Shown here in pieces: positions 35,201 through 43,253 of a DNA stretch of 64,000 bases. The notes under the pieces were generated by a model. That model was given only the letters and a program-made list of their open reading frames with translations. It did not search any database and was not told where the DNA came from. The stretch comes from Zizania palustris (lineage: Eukaryota > Streptophyta > Magnoliopsida > Poales > Poaceae). Location: assembly GCA_019279435.1 (NCBI GenBank), contig JAAALK010000288.1:69936329-70000328 (forward strand), read 5' to 3'. The translations under genes and the position numbers were made by a program. Every line of letters begins with the position of its first letter. The first letter of the stretch is position 1.

Positions 35201-35384
35201 AACCAAGCATATTGATATTCGCCACCACTTTCTAAGAGATCATGTTGGCAAAGGTGACATTGTCATTAGCCACATAAGAACCGAAGATCAATTAGCAGAT
35301 ATCTTTACCAAACCACTAGATGAATCCCGTTTTTGTAAGCTTAGGAATGAATTGAATATAATAGACTTCTCAAATGTGGCTTGA
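32223..35384 (+). CDS. pol: Sire-2 Pol polyprotein (PR-INT-RT-RH), uninterrupted
   Basis: Open for 1053 residues after a TAG at 32220-32222. Aspartic protease LDSGCTQHMTGD at about residue 12. Integrase zinc region WHRRLAHVGM with CSACQAGRQ. Integrase core LLHIDLFGP, VRSDNGSEFKN and QQNGVVERKNR (D, D, E). RT TKWVFRNKQDE, ETFAPVARLEAIRI, YGLKQAPRAWY and YVDD at about residue 737. RNase H GYSDSDYAGCKVDRKSTSGG and AEAEYVSAGSCC. The end is ADIFTKPLDESRF. It is in a different frame from gag, and the two frames do not overlap, so expression needs something other than a simple slip (see findings). No ATG suits the start. Confidence 0.95.
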   Translation, partial: VNYHTGGSHWVLDSGCTQHMTGDRKMFTSFEVGAKDQERVTFGDNSKGKVMGLGKIAISNDFSISNVSLVESLNFNLLSIAQLCDLGLSCTFNPQEVFVTSIHDNSLVFKGFRFGNLYLVDLSSNEANLKTCLVAKTSLGWLWHRRLAHVGMNQLNKLAKRDLVVGLKDIKFEKDKLCSACQAGRQVACSHPSKSIMPTSRPLELLHIDLFGPTTYKSIGGNSFCLVIVDDFSRFTWVFFLHDKAKTSEIFKKFAKRAQNEFNFSIVKVRSDNGSEFKNTNIKDYCDDLGIKHELSATYSPQQNGVVERKNRTLIEMARTMLDEYSVSDSFWAEAINTSCHASNRLYLHRLLKKTPYELLIGRKPNIAYFRVFGCKCYIYRKGVRLTKFESGCDEGFLLGYASNSKAYRVYNKNKGIVEETSDVQFDETNVSQEGHENLDDVGDEGLIRAMKKMSIGDIKPKEDDELPSSTQVEASTSATQNLTQLDEDEAKDQSSTIPSKVHNATAKDHPIDQVLGDISKGVQTRSRVASICEHYSFVSSIEPKHVDEALNDPDWVNAMHEELNNFERNKVWTLVERPKEHNVIGTKWVFRNKQDENGLVVRNKARLVAQGFTQVEGLDFGETFAPVARLEAIRILLAFASCFDIKLYQMDVKSAFLNGEIAELVFVEQPPGFENPKNPNHVYKLSKALYGLKQAPRAWYERLRDFLLSKDFKIGKVDTTLFTKIINDDFFVCQIYVDDIIFGSTNEELCKVFGDMMSREFEMSMIGELSFFLGLQVKQLKNGTFVSQTKYIHDLLKRFGLMEAKPIKTPMATNGHLDLNEGGKSVDQKLYRSMIGSLLYLTASRPDIMFSVCMCARFQAAPKDCHLMAVKRILRYLKHSIHIGLWYPKGAKFELIGYSDSDYAGCKVDRKSTSGGCQFLGRSLVSWASKKQNSVALSTAEAEYVSAGSCCAQLLWMRQTLLDYGIEFSNVPLLCDNDSAVKIANNPVQHSRTKHIDIRHHFLRDHVGKGDIVISHIRTEDQLADIFTKPLDESRFCKLRNELNIIDFSNVA

Positions 35385-36629
35385 AATCATGCATATGTGT
35401 GAGTTGTAGAATTTTCTATCCTTGTGACATATATGAATGCTTTTATGCTTGCAATGCCATATTTGAAGTTCATGTACTTTTATATGTGTTTCTAAGGCTA
35501 TACATTAAGGGGGAGTATAAGGTTACTCCTATATGTTGGAAATTGCTCAATTTGTTGAAATACAAAATTTGAAAGTTTTGGCATCCTCAAAATCCTATTT
35601 TTGAGTAAAAAACGAATTTTTTCCATGATTTTATTTCAAGACATATTTTGAACTTTTGTCCAAAACAAAACTTATAGATATGGATCATATGATCATTTTT
35701 CGTATTCAAATGTTTTAACTTTATCCATCCTATCAAAATATATTCAAAGAATTAAAGTTCAGACAAGTGTTCGGACAAGAGTTCGGACGTGTTGAGAACT
35801 TTGGCTGCAAACGGTTTCTTTTGAACTTAAAAATTTGAAAACTTGATGTTTTATAAACCTTGGGAGTTATTCTAAGTTTCTGCAAAGTTTGAAATTTTTT
35901 AAAATTATTTTGCTATATTTCTCACTTAAGCTCCTTTTTGTGCCTTGTTTTAATTGCTGAGCTATAGTGGTGTCGGTCTGACCGGGCCTACATGGCCGGT
36001 CAGACCGGGGCTCGGGCAGGGTTATAGCTCCCCTCTCTATTCAGTTTTCTCTCCCCTCTATTATTTCCTCTCATCTCAAACCGAGTTCCTCTCCTCCTCT
36101 CTTGCCCCCAACCCTAGAAATTTCGTTTCATCGATCTTCTTGCCGGTCCAACCGGTGGATCTTCTCACCGGTCCGACCTCGGGTTCATTTTCCCTTGCCG
36201 GTAAGAACTTCCTCCGATCAAATCCATGGATTTCATCCTTTTGGAGGCTAGGGTTAGGGTTCCTATTCATGGGCTTGCATGTCAACTTGCCAAGGCTAAA
36301 TCCTCTTTAAACTCAATTGTTAGCCTTGTGATACTATTTCCCATGCCTCTATGTAATTTGATATGGCAAAATTTGATTATGGATAATTTTTGTGCAAAAG
36401 GGGATTTGTGCCCGGGTTGCTAGGCCGGTCAGACCGGTGGGCAATGGGCGGTCCGACCGACCATGTACTGGCGGTCAGACCGGCCCTATTACCTCGGTCA
36501 GACCGGCCTCCCAATGCCTGCCCCTCTTTTGCACATCATTGCTCATTGATGCTTTTGCCCTCTAACAAATTCATAGATTGTCTCAAATCATATCTTTTAT
36601 CTTATCTGGGTTAAATCTTTGATTCAGTC
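35385..36629 (+). other. Sire-2 inter-ORF region with leader-like sequence and candidate intron
   Basis: No ORF of note. It contains GGTCAGACCGG-type motifs at about 35970-36010 and 36420-36515, and a pyrimidine-rich CTCTCCCCTCT stretch (36030-36110) that resembles a plant 5' UTR. A consensus donor CCG|GTAAGA lies at 36200/36201 and an acceptor TTTGATTCAG ends at 36627, two bases before the ORF3 ATG. Confidence 0.6.
36201..36627 (+). other. Candidate leader intron of Sire-2 ORF3
   Basis: GTAAGA donor and TTAAATCTTTGATTCAG acceptor with a pyrimidine-biased end, 427 bp. Splicing would place the C/T-rich leader next to the ATG at 36630. Predicted from consensus only. Confidence 0.5.
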
Positions 36630-38015
36630 ATGCCTCGCGCCGGCCGTTCTCAAGGAAATGAGCGTCGCTCAAAGTTTGTCGAGGACCGTGGCCAATCATC
36701 CCGGCACTTTCAAGATGACAGTGACGAGGACTTTGCCTATGAGGATGACAGCTCTGAGAATGAAGAAGAATTAGCACCTCAACCTCCAGCAGCTAGTGAA
36801 GATCCTTTTGCATCCTTGGAGTTCAAGGTAGATGTCCGGAATCAAGAGAACTTTGCTCGTCTGCGCCACCACAATCAATTTCTCAGACCAAGAGATACAT
36901 CAGATCAGCGGTTTCATACAAAATTTCAGAAAGAGGTATTCAACATTGCATATGAGAACCGTTCTTTGGCTCCGCATAAGTGGATTTCATGGAGGGATCT
37001 AAGTGGAGAGGTTGCAGCTCTCAAAAACATATTTGGAACTGTTGGTATAAACAAAATAGTGAGTCTGAAGCAAGATTTCAATTGGGATGTTATCCGTCAG
37101 TTTTATGCCACAGTTTTCATACCTGCCACTTGTGATTCTCTTACATGGATGACTGGAGATATCTTTTGCATTGCTACAAAGCAAGAAATTCAGAGTGCTT
37201 GGGACATAAGGTTCTCTTCTGGCCTCAGACTGCATGATGAGTTCACTCACAATCCTTTGTCAGAAGAAGAGATGGCTCAATTCTACATCCCATCTGCTGC
37301 TCACAAGATTGGAGGGGTTACTAGAATGAAGACTCTTCATAGTGTGGCACATCGCATTCTGCGGCACTCCATTTTACCGCGTCTAGGCAACAATGATGCT
37401 ATTCGAGGTGTTGCTTGGACTCTTCTAGATGCAGTGATGACTGGAAAGAGGTTCGATGTCATCCATTTGATGCTATATGAGATGGCACTCTCAAAAGGAA
37501 GCCTCACTCTTGGAGTCTACTATGCTCCGTTTATCATGAGATTAATTTTGAGCAAAGTAGGAAATGTGAATGAGCGCCTTGATATCACTCACTCTTAGTA
37601 CAGGCCTCGCTTCTCGGCTACCCCTTTGGCTCCTGCCGTCGATCCAGATGATATGGGAACAGGACAGGTTCATCCTCAGGACATTCCTAGCAGCTCTTTT
37701 GCTCCTCCTCAGAGCTCTGGATCTGGTGCTTATTTTGGTATGGATGCCACCCAGTTCTTTGATCCAGTTCTTCAACAAGTGACAGCTGGCTTTCTTCAGT
37801 TAAATTCAAGAATGGATCAAATGGCTCTAGGACAAGAAGCTATCACCTCCCATCTGCAGAACCTTCAAGGTGGTCAAGAGCGTATCAACTCCAGGATTGA
37901 CACTCTTTCTTCTCGAGTTGATCGGCTAGATTCATCTTCCTCAGCAGGATACCCTCTTCAGTACCAGCGTCGTCATCGTCGCCTTGATGATTCTCAGCCT
38001 CCTTCCCAGGATTAG
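36630..38015 (+). CDS. Sire-2 ORF3: plant-transposon (env-position) protein, one in-frame stop
   Basis: ATG 36630 opens 322 codons to TAG at 37596-37598. The same frame then stays open to 38015. The N-terminus is basic then acidic (FEDRG-like, DEDFAYEDDSSENEEE). The centre (residues about 100-315) is globular (HKWISWRDLSGEVAAL, WDVIRQFYATVFIP, RLHDEFTHNPLSEEEMAQFY). It resembles the putative plant transposon protein family found in copia and gypsy extra ORFs. After the TAG lies a coiled coil (LNSRMDQMALGQE, RINSRIDTLSSRVDRL). It sits where env would be in a retrovirus, but I see no signal peptide or membrane segment. The function is unknown. Confidence 0.7.
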
Positions 38016-38239
38016 TCTCTCTTTTTAGTTCTTGATGCCAAAAGGGGGAGAAGCAGTTAGCAGTAGGGGAGAAGGCAGCAGAGGGTTAAGGGAGAAGGAA
38101 GCAGTAGTAAGAAGGAAAGATTAGGAAGGATCAATCTTTTTATATCTCTATCTATCTATGGTTGTTTATATAACGAACACTATTTGCTTTCCATATCGTA
38201 CTGAACTTAATTTGAACTATTTGCCTTTATTATGAGAAA
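38016..38239 (+). other. Sire-2 tail before the Tat-1 insertion
   Basis: No ORF. Includes an AAAAGGGGGAGAAG tract at about 38039, one of the serial polypurine tracts. It continues at 61778 beyond Tat-1. Confidence 0.7.
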
Positions 38240-38244
38240 CTCTC
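38240..38244. repeat. Target site duplication of Tat-1 (left)
   Basis: CTCTC, matched at 61773-61777. Confidence 0.85.
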
Positions 38245-38696
38245 TGTTGGTGTAAAAGTTACACCAACAGGTTCTCGGTAATCAAGAACGGACAAACGAG
38301 AAGTTTGTGCTTTAGGACGAACTCGAGCCTCCGTAAAGGATAATAACTCAAGAGGTCCGAATGCGGGTGTTTGAACAACTGGTTCTGGATCCTTCTTACA
38401 AGGTACAATGGGGGGTATTTATAGGGAAAAAGGCATAAGGGATAGACCTATTTACCCCTACATTACAATTGACATAGTAAAATTTATTCAATATTATAAA
38501 CAAGGTTATACACGGTAAAGTGCCGTAGGGTAGATGGATAAGCTGGACATCCAATCAATCACGTCTTCCTGCTTCGAGGCCTCCTTCCTCCCTTCGGAGG
38601 GTCCTCTGTGACTTCGCATCGTGACACCCTCCGACCGTGTTGACGTATGCTTCGAACATCAGTCCGCCACCTTCAGGATCTTCCCGGAGCCCACGG
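38245..38696 (-). repeat. Tat-1 3' LTR, missing its first ~45 bp
   Basis: Matches 61275-61727 with six base differences and a one-T indel by eye, then diverges at CCCACGG. The 45 bp present at 61728-61772 are absent. Minus-strand TATA CTATAAATA at about 38416-38424. Confidence 0.85.
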
Positions 38697-39172
38697 TAGC
38701 CCCTCGAATACGCCTTTCTGTAGATAACCTGTTTTTAGAAAGAAAGCAGTATACGAAAGGAACATTTCTAGTTTCTGAGGCTTAAAGGGAATTCGAAGAT
38801 GTTATGACTTAGCTCAGGATTTTGGGCCCAATATTTTAAAACCTTCGTCCCCGAGTTTTGGCACAGTGAGAGAACTCCGGAGTGCGAACGTCGTGGGGTA
38901 CCGTCAATACGACCGTTACGGCGCAGATAGCCGTTACCCTCTGTAAAAAAGGTAACGGTCGATTTCTTTAGCGGTTCATACGCCGTTCCAGTGACCGGGC
39001 CCACTTGTCGGTGACGGAAGCAGGACCTGCAAAGTGAAACTACCCGAAGAGTAGTACTGATCGTACGGTTATAAAAAGGGGGAAAACGGAGATTAACTTG
39101 AGTTTTTACCGCATTCACCACCTGCAATTCCCCTTTCTCCCAATCTTCCCATTCCTTGAGCGCTTGAGAGCG
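38697..39172 (+). other. Antisense-gene upstream region in Tat-1
   Basis: Noncoding sequence between the 3' LTR and the antisense ATG. Contains a TATA box at 39069 (separate entry). A purine-rich GAGGGGCTACCG lies on the minus strand next to the LTR and may serve as polypurine tract. Confidence 0.55.
39069..39077 (+). promoter_or_regulatory. Candidate TATA box of the Tat-1 antisense gene
   Basis: GGTTATAAAAAGGGGG on the plus strand, about 100 bp before ATG 39173. Spacing suits a short 5' UTR. It faces opposite to the element's own LTR promoter. Confidence 0.65.
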
Positions 39173-41200
39173 ATGGCGAGAACTAGCCACACCACTCCCG
39201 CGGCGCCCAACACATTGGCGCAGAGACAGGCGTGGGCTGCTTCAGCAGCGGCGGTATTGGCGGGAGGTCCGAGCTGTGCTTGGCCTAGGAACCCTCGGGC
39301 GCTCCGCCCGCCTTCCAAGAAGAAAATTGCGCAAAGTTTCCTCATCAGCCAGTCGTTGAGCACTGCTGAATCAATAGAAGAGGCAGTGGAAGGAAAGCTG
39401 GGGACGGGAATGAAGACTCGAGTTCCTGGTACAGAGTCAACCCCACGACCCCGAAGCGGAGAGGTGGTGGTCTTCGAAGCCTTTTTCGAGGCAGGTTTGG
39501 GACTACCGGCTGTGGATTTCTTGGCAGAGTTACTGGACTTGTTCCACATAACCCTGCCTCAACTGTCTCCCAACGCGATCGTCCGCCTGGCTATCTTCGA
39601 ATGGGCGCTTCGGGCCGAAGGATGCGAAGGCCGCTCCGAAATCTTCGCGGCGACCCACGAGGCCATCTATCAACCGAAGCCTCAAGACGGGCCGGGGGAT
39701 TCCAAGGTGACGATAGCCTTCGGTAGCGTTAACTTCCAGCTGCGGAGGGAGCATGCTCTTCATTTCCCTGCCAAAGCCATAAATGACCGATGGTACACAA
39801 ACTGGATACTTCGGTGGTTCTACGCCGAAGTTGGAGAGGACTCCCCTCTCTCGGGCCCTCTGCAAGAGATCTGGTTTTGGAAGGAGGCTGACATCTCCCC
39901 GAACCCTAGCTTGCTCACGACAAGGCTAGGGTTGCTCGCTTCGGTGGCTCGCCGCATGAGCATGCGCGATCTGGCCGAAGAGTTCGTAGGTCTTCGGATT
40001 CCTCCCCTCGGAGCCAACTGGCCGATCGTGATCCCACAAGCCTCGGAAGGGGACCTCCGAAACTTAGGTACATCTTTTCCCTGCTGCATTGTATTATATG
40101 AACAGATTAGTTATACTCATACTTCTATACCTCTTCCTTTCAGCGGTGCCTCTGGCATTGGGTCCGGAAGACATAGTTCGGGCCACCGAATGAATTCTCG
40201 GAGCCCCTTCGGTGGCCGAGAGGCAGAGAAAGCTGGAGTTGGTGGGGAGTTGGGAGCGCTCGAATAGGGTGTGGAGAGCCCTCGGCATGGAGCCCCCGCA
40301 GCTTCCCGACTTCGCCCTAGCCGGAGCGGCTGGCCGCAAGAGGAAAGCAGCGGCCGAGCCCTCCAAGAAAGCTGGCAAGCAACCGCTTCAGAAGAAGGCA
40401 GCGAAGCAACCTCCCCACTTGACGCTAGCTTCATCTTCTTCGTCGCCGGACGAGCGGAGCCCGACTCCCGAAGAGGTAGAAGACTCCGAGGGTGCTACGG
40501 CGAAGGCTTTCGAAGCCTACCTCCTGATTGATGAAGATATGGGGGAGGTCCCCCCAAACCTCTCCGTCAGGGAGGGTGTTAGTGTAACTCCATCGACTCC
40601 TCCTGCACCCGTCGTCGTGCCGGTGGAGTCGGACTTTACTCCTGTCTCGCCCTCACTCGAAGCGGTCCCTGCAGAGACTTCAACTCCGATGGAGGATACC
40701 GAGGGCAGGACCTCGGGGGATGAATTTGCCAATATCCTCCGGATGTACGAAGTATTGGAGGATCCGGCGATCCTTCCTCAAGAAGCTCTCAGAGGTATTC
40801 TTCCGGAGCTCCTCCTTCTTTGTCGATATTCGCATGCTATCTGTAAAACAGGCTTATTAATTTTGTTATTGAAGCAGTTACCTCTTCGGGTACCGAAGCT
40901 TTGGTGGCGCCGGAAGTCCCTGCTTCCTCGGAGACGGTTATCCGAGCGGACCCTTCTGCTCCTCTGGGGGCTCCGAGCCTGGTGGCAGAAAACGTGTCCT
41001 TCGGGGCGGATGACGTGCTTCCCGGGACGGAGTTGGCTCCGGTCGCGGCTACATCGACCACCGAAGTCGCCTCCGATAATGTGGTTCCAGCCGGAGAAGT
41101 GGCGGCCGGGGGTCTGAGTGCTCTTGCTTCTCCTCCCTTCGTGCCTGGGAGGGGTAAGAGCATTTCTAGCCTCGGCCTTCGTCCTGGCCAAACCGCACCT
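39173..41200 (+). pseudogene. Tat-1 antisense gene, exons 1-3 (left of Sire-3)
   Basis: Exon 1 39173-40067 starts MARTSHTTPAAP. Residues about 100-290 read like the putative gypsy-type transposon domain (VRLAIFEWALRAEGCEGRSE, FQLRREHALHFP, NDRWYTNWILRWFYAEVG). Intron 1 is 40068-40143 (GTACAT...TTTCAG). Exon 2 40144-40794 has a basic stretch (GRKRKAAAEPSKKAGKQ) and low-complexity acidic/proline parts. Intron 2 is 40795-40874, with an alternative acceptor 3 nt on. Exon 3 begins 40875 and is cut by Sire-3 at 41200, resuming at 53000. All junctions keep frame. One TGA at 40191-40193 breaks exon 2. The molecular function is unknown. Confidence 0.82.
41196..41200. repeat. Target site duplication of Sire-3 (left)
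   Basis: CACCT, matched at 52995-52999. Confidence 0.92.
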
Positions 41201-43187
41201 TGAGGAGCCATGCTGAATAGCGTGGGCCTCATGGCTCCAGAAGTGATGAGTCATTGTCAACGATAGTCAAAGAGGACTGGAGAAGAAGAGATCTGCTGTT
41301 TCATGGGCCGCGTGTGACTCAGGTACACGGGCAGCGAGCGACTGTCGGGCAGAGGAGGCTGCGAAGTCGGGCTGGCCCAATCCGGGTGCATGGGTCAGAA
41401 GCAGTGGAAGACCCACTGGGCTGTTGACCAGGACTGACTCAGGTACACGGGCGGTGAGCGATTGCCGGGCTGAGAGAGCTGCGGAGTCGGGCCGGCCCAA
41501 TCCGGGTACCTGGTGCAAAGCTGGTGGAGGCTTTGTCAGTTTCAGCGTAAAACTGACAACCGTTGTTTCTGTATCCGACTGTCCAGAAGAGTAGCTTTCG
41601 GATATGTCATCTGTTACTCTAGGCCCACAGTCAGTCAGTTGTGTCTGTAAAAATTCCTAAGGGCAGTAGAGTCTTTTCCTTTATTTTTGAGTCTGTAAAA
41701 ACCCTAAGGGGCTGGTAGAATATTCCTAGTGTTGGGCTGCCTATAAATAGCACCCCAATCCCTAGGGTTTGGACTACCCTTTTGTGCTGAAATCAAATCC
41801 ACCCTTTGGGTCACTTTGTCTCCCGTTTCTCTCTCCTGTGTGCGCCGCCAGGACTTGCCCCTCTCTGTTCGTGAGTTATTTTGGCTCTAATCTCTTGGAT
41901 GCATTTAATCCTTGGTCCCTGGTGAATTTATTGGTTGCCTTTTGTTCGGTTTGGAGAGTTCTGGCTTCAGCTACGAGCTGGTGAATTTATTTCTTGAAGA
42001 GAAGCTTCTTCTGTTGCTTCTGTTCTTCACGAACTGAGTACTAGTTCTTGCTGTTGCAAGTAGTACTGCTACTGTAGCTACAGTACTTGCAGCCAGCTTT
42101 TTACCTTCTACTGTACTGCCTTTTTGATCGAAGCAGTATGGAGTAAATGCCTTTTTGACTGTTTCTGCGAAGTCATTTTTCTCTGTTCGAAGCCTCTCAG
42201 CTCCGTGAGGCAGGCTTCGATCTAACATTGTCAAAGCTGTCGTCCAATCTGCGAACTTCGGTTTTTGGGTCTGAGTTGCTAACTTCGAAGATCTTCCTGT
42301 TTGGACAGTATCGCATACTTCGAACAAGCATACTCCGAATCTATCTGTTCGAAGTGCACACTTCGTTAGGCTTCGAAGTTGGGTTCGAAGTTTGTCTTTT
42401 CTGATAGACTTCGCTTGGATTTCTTTGTGGCGTGTCAGCCTTCGATTCTCCTTCCGAAGCTTTCCCTGTTCGAAGATAGAGAGTAGGCTTCGGACTTGAT
42501 TTTCTGTCACGTGACAGACTTCGCTTCTTTGTTCGAAGGTTGTCTATTTGTGTGTTGTGTTCGAAGTTTTGTGTTCGAAGGTTTTGCTTCGAAGCTTTCG
42601 GTTCAAAGTGTGTTCGAAGTTTTGTCTTCGAAGTGCATACTTCGAAGCAGGCTTCGGCACTGTTGTACTTCGCACCGAAGCTCGTGATTCGAAGCTGTGT
42701 TCGAAGCCTTGTCTTCGAAGTGCATACTTCGAACCAAGCTCCGGCACTGTTTTACTTCGCTCCGAAGTACACTTCGCTCCTTTCCACTTCGAACTAGGCT
42801 AGACAGTGATACTTTCGGCGTTTCGGACAGACTCCGACACCAACCTCCGAAGCAGACCTCGACGTGCGAAGGGGGCTTCGCCAAGTTCCGAACAGGAGAC
42901 AACTTTGGACAGTAACTTCTCTTTTCATCTTATACATTCTTAGATCATTTCTTTGAGAAGTTTAGGCCTGTTTCAACTTGTTCATCTGCCTAGTTGCACT
43001 ACTTTAAATTTACACTGTTTATCATCAGTTGCTTCTAGGTTAGAAACCTTTAGACTTAGGCCTTCTGTTTATTTTCTGCTGCGTAGTATTTTTGAGGTGC
43101 GTTGGGTATTGGGAACAGGCCATTGATTCGAAAGAATTTTTAAGGCGCCCATTCACCCCCCCTCTGGTCGCTACTTTCGGTCCTACA
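41201..43187 (+). repeat. Sire-3 5' LTR
   Basis: 1987 bp. TATA box CTATAAATAG at 41741. The 42180-42800 part holds 19 copies of the palindrome TTCGAA by my count. The end block CCCATTCACCCCCCC is shared with Sire-1. Confidence 0.96.
41741..41750 (+). promoter_or_regulatory. Sire-3 TATA box
   Basis: CTATAAATAG within GGGCTGCCTATAAATAGCAC. The same box is in the 3' LTR at 51547. Confidence 0.75.
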
Positions 43188-43189
43188 AG

Positions 43190-43201
43190 TGGTATCAGAG
43201 C
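43190..43201 (+). promoter_or_regulatory. Sire-3 primer-binding site
   Basis: TGGTATCAGAGC, initiator-Met tRNA type, 2 nt after the 5' LTR. Confidence 0.92.
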
Positions 43202-43253
43202 GAGGTTAGGGTTTTTTCCATACCTTAACCGGTTCTAAGCCCCAGTAGTGACT

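Noticed and set aside
36630..37598. Retroviral envelope gene
   Set aside because: Position after pol is suggestive, but no signal peptide, transmembrane segment or cleavage site is seen. Resembles plant transposon extra-ORF proteins.
42180..42800. CRISPR-like or operator array of TTCGAA
   Set aside because: Irregular spacing inside an LTR. No cas genes, and the context is eukaryotic.
43190..43201. tRNA gene fragment (TGGTATCAGAGC)
   Set aside because: Only the 12-nt primer-binding complement is present, at LTR ends. No tRNA fold surrounds it.
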